From Aeromicrobium sp. (GTDB lineage: Bacteria; Actinomycetota; Actinomycetes; Propionibacteriales; Nocardioidaceae), in assembly GCA_023254755.1 (NCBI GenBank), contig JALRKU010000061.1:1-18913 (forward strand): a stretch of DNA of 18,913 nucleotides, given 5' to 3'. A program made the translations under genes and the position numbers. Positions 6,443 to 13,970 of this stretch are shown one piece after another. The notes under the pieces were generated by a model that was not told the DNA's origin, searched no databases, and was given only the letters and a program-made list of their open reading frames with translations. Each line of letters opens with the position of its first letter. The stretch's first letter is position 1.

Positions 6443-9400
6443 AGCTGAAGCTGACGTATCGGCGACCAAGCGGGCCGGACGTGGACGTCGTGGTCACGAC
6501 CGAGGCCACGGCGTCGATCGGCGACCTGGCCCGCGAGCTGATCCGGCGTGACCCGCGCCCGGGCGAACGTCAACGCGCCGCGAAGGACGCGACTCTGGCG
6601 GTCTCGCCTCCAGGCGTCGAACGATTCGTCCCGCTCGATGCTCGGGCACTCGTCGGCGAGGCTGCGCTCGCCTCGGGCTATCACGTGAAGGTCTCGACCT
6701 CTGATCCGAAGGCCCGCGAGGACCGCTCAGGCCGCGCAACGCTCACCGTCGTGAGCGGGGTCCAGGCCGGTCAGCGATTCTCGCTCGGCACAGGCGGAAC
6801 CGTCATCGGGCGGTCCGAGGCGGACGTCGTGCTCGACGACCCCTTCGTCTCCAAGCGTCATGCGCGCGTCGACGTGGCCGAGGACGGCGGAGTCGAGGTC
6901 GTCGACCTCAACTCCGCGAATGGCATCGTGGTCGAGGGCGTCGTCGTGACGAGGATCAAGGTGGGTTCCGAGCAGACCTTCGAGCTGGGAGAGACGATGC
7001 TCCGGGTCACGACCCACGGCACGGCTGGTGGTGCGTCAGGCACCATCGTGGCAGGGGCCGTGCCGTTCCATCGCTCCCCGAGGGTCGAGGTCCGCTATCC
7101 CCACCGTGAACACGCGCGACCGTTGGCTCCGAAGGAGGCCGATCAGCAGCCCTTCGCGTGGCTGATGCTGATCGGTCCGGTCGCGATGGGCGGTGCCATG
7201 TTCGCCATCACCAGGAGCCCCATCTCGCTGATGATCGTCGCGATGGCACCGTTCATGATGTTCGCGAGCCACACCCAGTCACGCCAGCGATCCAAGCGCC
7301 AGCTCGCGGTCGAGGTCGAGAGGTTCGAGGCGCAGATCGAGGAGCTGTCCACCGCCCTCGCGACGGAGCGTCCCCTCGAGCAGCAGGTTCGCCAGTGGGA
7401 AGTCCCTCCGGTGAGCGCGCTGCGCGAGTCCGCCGCTGCTCGTGACTCCCTCCTGTGGACGCGGCGCGCCGAGCACTGGACGAGCCTCTTCGTGCGTCTC
7501 GGCGTGGCCACGCTGCCCTCACGCAACGTGGTGGCTGCTCCCGCGGCGGCCGAGGACGGCCTTCCCGAGTACACGACCCGAGTCGCCGACCTGGAGGCCG
7601 AGTACCGGTGGATCCCGGACGTGCCGGTCCTCGAGGACCTTCGGCTGTCGGGAGCACTGGGGCTGGTCGGACCTCAACCAGCACGCGATGACGCGGCCCG
7701 ATCCGTGCTCGTGCAGCTTGCGGCTCTGCACTCGCCCGCTGATCTGGTGATCACGGCGATCATCGGCGACGAGGAGACGGCCGACTTCTCCTGGTTGGCC
7801 TGGTTGCCGCACACCGGGTCGGCCCAGAGTCCGGTCGTCGGTTCGCACCTGGCCGACTCCGGACCCGCTGCGGCGGGGCTTCTCGCCCAGCTCGAGGCCG
7901 TGATCGAGGCGCGCACCCGCAGTGCTGATGCCGACGCGGACCACAAGGGACCTCTTCCGTCACGGCTGCGGGCATCCAGTGCCGGCGGCGAGCTCGACAA
8001 GGGCGACGACGGTCCTGAGGAGTCGTTCCCGGGCCCGGTCGTCGTCGTCCTGCTGTCGGCATCTGCTGCGGTCGACCGTTCACGACTCGTGCAGCTCTCG
8101 GAAAGGGCTGCGCGCGTCGGTGTCGTCCCGATCTGGATCGCGCAACACGTCGGTGATCTGCCCGCCGTCGCGAGGACGTTCGTCGACGTCACTCCTGGTC
8201 TCTCGGCCGCGACTGCCCATTTCGTGCGACACGGCACGACCGTGACGCCGTTGGACGTGGAAGGCGTCTCCGCGCCCGAGGCGCTGGCCTTCGCTCATGC
8301 GCTGGCACCTCTCGCGGACTCCGGCGCGGTCCTCGTGGACTCGTCCGACCTGCCGCAACAGGTCGCCCTCCTGACGCTGCTGGGTGACGAGCTCGCCGAG
8401 TCGGCTGAGGCCGTGGTGGACCGCTGGCAGCAGAACCTGTCGATGCACGACCGTTCCGGCACGCCGTCCCGGCGACGGCGTGCCGGAACGCTGCGTGCCA
8501 TCGTGGGGCAGGGCGCCCAGGACGCGCTCCACCTGGACCTGCGGACCCACGGGCCGCACGCTCTCGTGGGTGGGACGACGGGCTCGGGCAAGTCGGAGTT
8601 CCTGCAGGCCTGGGTGCTGGCGATGGCAGCCGAGTACAGCCCGGATCGGGTGACCTTCCTCTTCGTCGACTACAAGGGAGGGGCGGCCTTCGCGGACTGC
8701 GTGAACCTGCCGCACTGCGTGGGCCTGGTGACCGATCTGAGCCCGCACCTGGTGCGACGTGCGCTCACGTCGCTGCGGGCAGAGCTGCACCACCGTGAGC
8801 ACCTGCTGAACAGCAAGAAGGCCAAGGACCTGCTCGAGCTGGAGAAGCGAGGCGACCCCGACTCCCCGCCAGCGCTGATCTTGGTGATCGACGAGTTCGC
8901 CGCCCTCGCCGGAGAGGTGCCAGAATTCGTGGACGGGGTCGTCGACATCGCTCAGCGCGGCCGCTCCCTCGGCATCCACCTGATCATGGCGACCCAGCGC
9001 CCCGCCGGGGTGATCAAGGACAATCTGCGCGCCAACACCAACCTGCGCGTCGCCCTGCGCATGGCTGACGAGTCGGACTCGACGGACGTGATCGGCAACC
9101 CGGACGCGGCCGCGTTCGACCCCACACTGCCGGGTCGCGGCGTCGCCAAGGTCGGTCCGGGGCGACTGGTGCCCTTCCAGTCCGCCTACGCCGGGGGGCA
9201 CACGCACGGCGTCGAGGTTCGTCCTGCGGTCGAGGTGCGACCGTTGGGGTTCGGCGTCGACGCTCCGTGGGAGGCGACCGATGACGTCGCCGCGGATGCC
9301 GGCCGGGACGACCTCGGCCCGACCGACCAGAAGCGTCTGGTGGCGACGATCACCCGTGCATGGCGGCTGGCAGAGCTGCCGGAACCCAGACGACCATGGC

Positions 9401-10923
9401 TCGACGAGCTCAGCTCTGCCTACGACCTGTCGCTGCTGCAGCCGCGGACCGACACGGCGCTCGTGCTCGGCGTGGCGGACCTGCCGCACCAGCAGACGCA
9501 GCAGACGATGTTCTTCGAGCCCGACGTCGACGGCAACCTGGCCGTCTACGGCACCAGTGGCGCCGGCAAGTCGGTGCTGCTGCGCACGCTCGCGGTGAGC
9601 GCCGGGGTCACTCCGCGAGGGGGTCCGGTGCACGTGTACTGCCTCGACTTCGCAGCCGGTGGCCTGGCCATGCTCGAGCCACTGGTCCACGTCGGCGCGG
9701 TGATCTCCGGTGACGACACCGAACGCGTGGCCCGCCTCCTGCGGACGCTCCGTGAGCTCGCCGAGCGGCGCGCTCGAGAGTTCCCGGCTGTCCATGCGGG
9801 CAACATCGTCGACTTCCGCGCCAACGCGGATCGACCCGACGAGCCGCGCATCCTGCTGCTGCTCGACGGGTTCCCCGCATTCCGCGACCAGTGGGAGGTC
9901 GGGGCCGGCCGCGCGGAGTGGTACGACGCGTTCGAGCAGCTGCTCAAGGAAGGGCGCGGTCTGGGCATCCACGTCGCGTTCACCGCCGACCGACCTGCGG
10001 GAGTTCCCGGCGCGGTGTCGGCCGCCACGCCCCGTCGGGTGGTGATGCGCCTGGCGGACCAGTCCATGTACCTGGCGTTGGGAGTGGACGGCGACGTGCT
10101 GTCGGCGTCGTCTCCGGCCGGCCGTGTGCTGCTCGACGACCGGGAGACGCAGATCGCCATCCTCGGCGGATCAGGGACCGTGACCGATCAAGCGGTCGCG
10201 ATCAGTGCGTTCGCGGAGGCCCAAGGGCGTCGAGGTGTGACTCCGGCGTCTCCGATCGGCGCGTTGCCGACCGAGGTCAGACTCGACGACCTGCCGGATC
10301 GGGCCCCGGACGGCCGTCCTGTCCTCGGTATCAGCGACCTCGACCTGCAGCCCGTCGGATTCACGCCAACGGGTACGTTTCTGCTCGCCGGAGGCCCGCA
10401 GAGCGGGCGGTCCACTGCCCTGGCGGCCCTCGCGCGATCACTGCGGCGCTGGGACGAGGACGTCTACCTCGTCTACCTCGGCACCAAGCGATCGCCTCTT
10501 CCGGGCATGCTGGAGTGGGACGTGGCCGCCACAGCACCCCAGGACGTCGTCGACGTCGCACGCCAGCAGATCGCCAAGATCGAGTCGGACGACGGCGACA
10601 AGGTGGTGGTCGTCGTCGAGGCGCTGAACGAGATCGCGGTGTCGCCGGTCGACTCGGCGCTCGTGGACCTGTTCAAGGCGATCAAGCGCTCCACACATCT
10701 GGTGATCGCCGAAGCCGAGACCAGCGGTTGGGTGTCGTCGTTTCCGGTGTACTCCGAGATCAAGGGCGGTCGCCGCGGCCTGGTCCTCCAGCCGGACACC
10801 ACCGAGGGAGACACGCTGCTGCGCACGACGTTCCCGCGCGTGCGGCGCGCCGAGTTCCCCCAGGGGCGTGGGCTGTGGGCCGAGGCGGGCCGGGTCTCCG
10901 CCGTGCAGGTGCCGCTCGCATGA
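6439..10923 (+). CDS. eccC: Type VII secretion FtsK/SpoIIIE ATPase (EccC/EssC family) with N-terminal FHA domain
   Basis: This 1494-residue protein is the motor of the locus. Residues 1-92 look like a beta-grasp (ubiquitin-like) fold, judged from strand pattern only. An FHA domain follows (about 100-175) with G124-R125-S126, S138-K-R-H141 and N158-S-A-N161-G162. Two membrane helices lie at about 241-258 and 264-282, then a linker. ATPase 1 has GTTGSGKS (712-719) and a full Walker B with D818-E819. ATPase 2 has GTSGAGKS (1038-1045) but D1143-G1144 in Walker B. ATPase 3 has a degenerate P-loop GPQSGRS in which R1324 replaces Lys. Length and order match firmicute EssC better than mycobacterial EccC, whose N-terminus has no FHA domain. 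The family drives export of WXG100 proteins, three of which are encoded just downstream. Family assignment is secure; the beta-grasp call is tentative. Confidence 0.93.
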   Translation: MKLKLTYRRPSGPDVDVVVTTEATASIGDLARELIRRDPRPGERQRAAKDATLAVSPPGVERFVPLDARALVGEAALASGYHVKVSTSDPKAREDRSGRATLTVVSGVQAGQRFSLGTGGTVIGRSEADVVLDDPFVSKRHARVDVAEDGGVEVVDLNSANGIVVEGVVVTRIKVGSEQTFELGETMLRVTTHGTAGGASGTIVAGAVPFHRSPRVEVRYPHREHARPLAPKEADQQPFAWLMLIGPVAMGGAMFAITRSPISLMIVAMAPFMMFASHTQSRQRSKRQLAVEVERFEAQIEELSTALATERPLEQQVRQWEVPPVSALRESAAARDSLLWTRRAEHWTSLFVRLGVATLPSRNVVAAPAAAEDGLPEYTTRVADLEAEYRWIPDVPVLEDLRLSGALGLVGPQPARDDAARSVLVQLAALHSPADLVITAIIGDEETADFSWLAWLPHTGSAQSPVVGSHLADSGPAAAGLLAQLEAVIEARTRSADADADHKGPLPSRLRASSAGGELDKGDDGPEESFPGPVVVVLLSASAAVDRSRLVQLSERAARVGVVPIWIAQHVGDLPAVARTFVDVTPGLSAATAHFVRHGTTVTPLDVEGVSAPEALAFAHALAPLADSGAVLVDSSDLPQQVALLTLLGDELAESAEAVVDRWQQNLSMHDRSGTPSRRRRAGTLRAIVGQGAQDALHLDLRTHGPHALVGGTTGSGKSEFLQAWVLAMAAEYSPDRVTFLFVDYKGGAAFADCVNLPHCVGLVTDLSPHLVRRALTSLRAELHHREHLLNSKKAKDLLELEKRGDPDSPPALILVIDEFAALAGEVPEFVDGVVDIAQRGRSLGIHLIMATQRPAGVIKDNLRANTNLRVALRMADESDSTDVIGNPDAAAFDPTLPGRGVAKVGPGRLVPFQSAYAGGHTHGVEVRPAVEVRPLGFGVDAPWEATDDVAADAGRDDLGPTDQKRLVATITRAWRLAELPEPRRPWLDELSSAYDLSLLQPRTDTALVLGVADLPHQQTQQTMFFEPDVDGNLAVYGTSGAGKSVLLRTLAVSAGVTPRGGPVHVYCLDFAAGGLAMLEPLVHVGAVISGDDTERVARLLRTLRELAERRAREFPAVHAGNIVDFRANADRPDEPRILLLLDGFPAFRDQWEVGAGRAEWYDAFEQLLKEGRGLGIHVAFTADRPAGVPGAVSAATPRRVVMRLADQSMYLALGVDGDVLSASSPAGRVLLDDRETQIAILGGSGTVTDQAVAISAFAEAQGRRGVTPASPIGALPTEVRLDDLPDRAPDGRPVLGISDLDLQPVGFTPTGTFLLAGGPQSGRSTALAALARSLRRWDEDVYLVYLGTKRSPLPGMLEWDVAATAPQDVVDVARQQIAKIESDDGDKVVVVVEALNEIAVSPVDSALVDLFKAIKRSTHLVIAEAETSGWVSSFPVYSEIKGGRRGLVLQPDTTEGDTLLRTTFPRVRRAEFPQGRGLWAEAGRVSAVQVPLA

Positions 10924-10946
10924 GCCGGCATAGGGACCTCGCCCCA

Positions 10947-10975
10947 TCGACGGGTCCACTCCGTCTCACTAGGTT
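10947..10975 (+). promoter_or_regulatory. Predicted promoter of the esx/cargo operon
   Basis: TCGACG (10947-10952) and TAGGTT (10970-10975) are separated by 17 bases, fitting an actinobacterial housekeeping-type promoter (TTGACA / TAnnnT). It lies in the 95-base gap between the ATPase stop and the first WXG100-like start, giving a leader of about 37 bases. The same elements with identical spacing, both preceded by CCA, occur before the second WXG100-like gene at 14587. Confidence 0.45.
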
Positions 10976-11002
10976 CTCGAACAGTCACATCGTCCCCAGC
11001 AC

Positions 11003-11010
11003 GAGGAGGA
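11003..11010 (+). promoter_or_regulatory. Strong ribosome binding site of the first WXG100-like gene
   Basis: GAGGAGGA ends 8 bases before the ATG at 11019. It is one of the best Shine-Dalgarno matches in the window, in keeping with the high expression usual for Esx proteins. Confidence 0.75.
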
Positions 11011-11018
11011 GCCCCGCC

Positions 11019-11321
11019 ATGGCGAACGTGCGCGTCAGCTACGCCCGACTCACCAGCGTCTCTCATCAGGTCGAAGACATCCGGGTGCAGCTCGACGCGC
11101 TGCTCCAGCGGGTCGACCGAGACGTGTCGGAGCTGGTCACCTCCGGGTTCCGGACCCCGACCTCGTCCCAGGCCTACGACACCCAATTCGCAGCATTCGT
11201 CACGAGCACCGTCGCCGCGCTGCGCGAGCTGACGGCGTTCGCAGACTTTCTGCGAGCGTCGGTCGAGGCGTTCGGCGACACCGACAGTCAGCTCGGCACC
11301 GCCGCGCAGAACCTGGGCTGA
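11019..11321 (+). CDS. WXG100-like type VII secretion substrate (100 aa)
   Basis: This 100-residue all-helical protein has the size and helix-turn-helix pattern of the ESAT-6/WXG100 superfamily. The central turn reads LVTSGFRT (SGF near residues 42-44) in place of the textbook W-x-G; the same variant turn occurs in its neighbours at 11332 and 14673. It is clearly paralogous to the 98-residue protein at 14673: both begin MANV and share Y8, the SGF turn, an AY pair a few residues later, FLR and GDTDS. I see no YxxxD/E motif in its C-terminal half. Such proteins are exported as dimers by EccC/EssC motors and often act as machine components. Its own promoter and strong ribosome site precede it. 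The next gene follows after 10 bases, so the two may form a co-secreted pair. Confidence 0.85.
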   Translation: MANVRVSYARLTSVSHQVEDIRVQLDALLQRVDRDVSELVTSGFRTPTSSQAYDTQFAAFVTSTVAALRELTAFADFLRASVEAFGDTDSQLGTAAQNLG

Positions 11322-11331
11322 GGGAGAGACC

Positions 11332-11934
11332 ATGGGATCTGGATCAGTGGACGTCAGCTACGAGCGCGTGAGAGACGTCGCGCGGGGCCTGCGGCGAGAG
11401 GCGAGCACCTTCGCCGCGCAGCTGGCGCAGGTGCGTGCGCTCGTCGACGGTCTCGTCGAGGACGGCTTCACGACCGACGAGGCGTCCGAGGCGTTCCGTG
11501 ACCGCGTCGGCGCCTTCGTGACGGAGGCAGGCAAGTCCGTCTCGGCGCTGGGGAGCTATGCGAGCTTTCTCGGCACGGCGGCTGAAGGATTCGAGAACGC
11601 GGACAGGGAGCTCTCCAAGGAGCTCGGCTCGGCGGGAACCACGCCTGTTCTCCAGATCGATCTGCCCGAGCTGCGTGACCTTCGGGCCAACCTCCTCCGC
11701 GCGGCGTCGGACTTCAACAACGGCCGCAACGCCAGCGCGTGTCTGTCCGACGACGCCTACGGTCACGGCGAGGTCGCCGCAGCGATGGCGGAGTTCGACG
11801 ACGGGTGGGCCATTCGTCGCGGTCAGATCGTCAAGTCGATCGACGCACTGGGCCAGGCGTACGGCGCGATCGACACGACGTTCACGACCCTGGATGACGA
11901 CCTGGCGAGCAAGCTCGTCGGAGAGGACGACTGA
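11332..11934 (+). CDS. Two-domain Esx-like protein: WXG100-like domain fused to a second helical domain with YxxxD
   Basis: The product has 200 residues, about twice the WXG100 norm. Residues 1-100 match the small Esx paralogs of this locus (VSY start, variant turn VEDGFTTDEAS with G45-F46, then SYASFL and a closing ADREL). Residues 105-200 form a second helical segment containing D157-G158-W159 and, 18 residues on, Y177-G-A-I-D181, a match to the general type VII export signal YxxxD/E. The arrangement suggests two Esx-type hairpins in one chain, with the second carrying the export signal. GGAGAG (11323-11328) precedes the ATG; it starts 10 bases after the previous stop and is followed after 3 bases by the next gene. 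The first domain is a firm call. The second being Esx-like is inference. Confidence 0.75.
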   Translation: MGSGSVDVSYERVRDVARGLRREASTFAAQLAQVRALVDGLVEDGFTTDEASEAFRDRVGAFVTEAGKSVSALGSYASFLGTAAEGFENADRELSKELGSAGTTPVLQIDLPELRDLRANLLRAASDFNNGRNASACLSDDAYGHGEVAAAMAEFDDGWAIRRGQIVKSIDALGQAYGAIDTTFTTLDDDLASKLVGEDD

Positions 11935-11937
11935 GAC

Positions 11938-13386
11938 ATGGTCGACATGAGGCAGCTGCCCGGGAGCCCGACGGACCTCAAGAGCCAGGCCGCGCAGCTC
12001 ATCGCCGCAGCGGCGAACCTCGGCGAAGCCGCGGACCGCCTCGCGAACGTCGCGACGTTCCGCGGCTACCAGAGCGCCTCGGTCACGGAGGCGAGCAAGA
12101 ACGCCACCGAGATCAAGGGGGCCGTCGAGAAGGCCGAGGTCCGCTACCGCGGCGCGGGGGAGCAGCTGTCCCGCTGGGCTGACGATCTCGAGGAGCTCCA
12201 GAAGAGGACGGCCCAGGCCGTCGCGGACTGGAACGGCGTGGACGTCGCCGGGCCTGCCGCCGCCGTCGACTCGGCCCAGGACGAGGTCCACGCCGCCCCT
12301 CTGCTGAGCGACGAGCGCGGCGAGGCGAAGGACCACCTGCGAGACATGAGAGAGCTCCTCGACCAGGCCCACGCGCTCCGCGCCGACGCCGAGCGTCGGG
12401 TGAAGGAGGCGCGGGAGGAGCGGGACAGGCTCGCCAGGCACCACGCAGGAATCATCCGCCAGAACAACAGGGAGAGCGGGCTCGACGACGGCCTGTGGGA
12501 CAAGATCGCCCACTGGGTCGCCAATCTGCCCTGGGACAAGATCCTCGAGGTCATCAAGTCGGTCGCCGACTGGGTGGCGCTCATCGCCACGGTCGCCGGC
12601 ATCCTCTTGTGCTGGGTGCCGTTCCTCGGGGCAGGACTCCTGTTGGTGGGCCGCATCGCGTCGGTGGTCAGCATCGCCGTGTCGATCATCCAGCTCCTCA
12701 CCGGCAAGGTCACGTTGGGGGAGGCGCTCGTCGGGATCCTGCTCGCTGCAGCCGGAGGGCTGGGCAAGGTCCTCAAGATCGGCAGGCTCGCGTCGCTGGG
12801 CAGGAAGGGACTGTTCAGCAGACCAGGGGCCATCACCCGTTCGGTGAAGAAGAGCGTCACGAACGAACGTCTGCGGCAGACCATCAAGCGGAAGGTGAAG
12901 GCTGGCGAGCTCTCACCCGAGCGTGGCAAGCACTACCGGGACCTGCTCAACCGTCATCAGCTGCGGGACGTCACGGACCTGCCCGTGCGGCAGGCCGGTG
13001 AGTCGACGAAGGACTACGCCGCGCGGGCTGCCGCCGAACGCTTGGAGCGTGCGGTGATCGACGGTGCTGGGAACTTCGTCATCGGCACCGCCGTCAGCGT
13101 GGTCGATGACGTCAGCGGCGGGTGGAGCATCGACGTCGGCGCAGTCGTCGACTCCGGGGACCTCGGCGACGTCGTGACGAGTGGCGATGGTGTCAGCTAT
13201 GAGATCGGGGTCGACGCCAGCTGGGACGTCGGTCCCGATCTGTCAGCGGGCGCGGTGTACGACCGGACCACCGGGGAGGTCACTGTCGACCTTCCTCTGA
13301 ACGGGACCGTTCCCGTCGCGGTGGTCTCCACGGGGACCAGCGGCGTACACGTCGCCCCTGCCGGACCGGGCGGAGGCCGCTGGTGA
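11938..13386 (+). CDS. Putative type VII secreted cargo with helical N-terminus, hydrophobic core and unknown beta-rich C-terminus
   Basis: The product has 482 residues. Residues 1-100 are helical with an F-x-G turn (F41-R-G43), as in Esx-like export domains. Residues 123-180 form a highly charged coiled coil. Residues 200-280 are hydrophobic and Gly-rich (elements VAGILLCWVPFLGAGLLL and LLAAAGGLGKVLKIG), strongly like the central module of actinobacterial type VII polymorphic toxins. Residues 285-375 are basic and helical. Residues 378-482 are Val/Gly/Asp-rich with alternating polar and hydrophobic residues, suggesting a beta sheet or small barrel. I recognise no nuclease, ADP-ribosyltransferase, NADase or peptidase motif in it. 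The gene starts 3 bases after the Esx fusion gene and overlaps the next gene by GTGA, so the partners are co-translated. Cargo status is inferred from architecture and position; toxicity is not shown. Confidence 0.6.
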   Translation: MVDMRQLPGSPTDLKSQAAQLIAAAANLGEAADRLANVATFRGYQSASVTEASKNATEIKGAVEKAEVRYRGAGEQLSRWADDLEELQKRTAQAVADWNGVDVAGPAAAVDSAQDEVHAAPLLSDERGEAKDHLRDMRELLDQAHALRADAERRVKEAREERDRLARHHAGIIRQNNRESGLDDGLWDKIAHWVANLPWDKILEVIKSVADWVALIATVAGILLCWVPFLGAGLLLVGRIASVVSIAVSIIQLLTGKVTLGEALVGILLAAAGGLGKVLKIGRLASLGRKGLFSRPGAITRSVKKSVTNERLRQTIKRKVKAGELSPERGKHYRDLLNRHQLRDVTDLPVRQAGESTKDYAARAAAERLERAVIDGAGNFVIGTAVSVVDDVSGGWSIDVGAVVDSGDLGDVVTSGDGVSYEIGVDASWDVGPDLSAGAVYDRTTGEVTVDLPLNGTVPVAVVSTGTSGVHVAPAGPGGGRW

Positions 13387-13970
13387 ACGCCCACCACGTC
13401 GCGACTTGGGACGCTCCGGAGGGATTCTTCGTCTTCCGCACGTCGTGGGACGACGAGAGCTGGGTGCGTGAGGTCGTCGAGAGGCTCGCACCGGCGGACG
13501 AACGGACCAAGCGGCTGACGCAGCAGCTGGAGGACTTCGTGATCCTCAGCCGCTTGGACCCCGACGAGGTCATCCACGTGGCGGGCACGGGAGCCGGCCG
13601 ATGGGGTTCTCCTGAGCTGTTCTGCACCGGGCGCATCGCGACAGGTCCTCTCGTCGACCTGGACGAGGTGGCCGCCTCGTGGGAGGCCGACCTCGCCGCT
13701 CCCGTGGCCGTCGAGCCGGTCGTCGTCCCGAGCCCGGGGCGTCGCGCGCCCGGGGTGTCGGCGCGCGTCGTCTATCGACACCGTGGTCGCGACGGCGTCG
13801 AACGCTACCGGGAGCGAGGCGTCGCCCTCGTCAACCACAGGTCCCACGCCTGCTCGGTCAAGGCGGAGTTCACGACCTGGGACATGTCGCCGTTCGACGA
13901 CATCGGGGCGTTCGCCCTGGAGTCAGCCCGCGCACTGACGCTCGAGGAGGTCCGCAGTGTCGACGCCTGA
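13383..13970 (+). CDS. Unrecognised protein, possible Mog1/PsbP-like fold; partner of the cargo
   Basis: This 195-residue soluble protein starts at the GTG overlapping the cargo stop (GTGA). It has no signal peptide or membrane helix. The order of elements, with an early amphipathic strand (GFFVFRTSW), helices, a strand after GRW, ARVVYRHR, RERGVALVNH and a C-terminal helix after SPFDDIG, resembles the Mog1/PsbP alpha-beta-alpha fold. That fold includes DUF1795/EagR proteins, which chaperone hydrophobic type VI effectors. The similarity is by eye and weak. Its position directly after a candidate cargo with a hydrophobic core also fits an immunity protein. Its end overlaps the next start by 14 bases, so both hypothetical proteins are probably made together. 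Function is unknown. Confidence 0.55.
   Translation: MNAHHVATWDAPEGFFVFRTSWDDESWVREVVERLAPADERTKRLTQQLEDFVILSRLDPDEVIHVAGTGAGRWGSPELFCTGRIATGPLVDLDEVAASWEADLAAPVAVEPVVVPSPGRRAPGVSARVVYRHRGRDGVERYRERGVALVNHRSHACSVKAEFTTWDMSPFDDIGAFALESARALTLEEVRSVDA

Noticed and set aside
8080..9972. Antisense open frame of 630 codons opposite the ATPase gene
   Set aside because: It mirrors the conserved ATPase domains and has no recognisable protein features.
10924..11018. Terminator after the ATPase gene
   Set aside because: I find no convincing stem-loop in the gap; CCCATCGACGGG at 10943 is only a near-palindrome and coincides with the predicted promoter.
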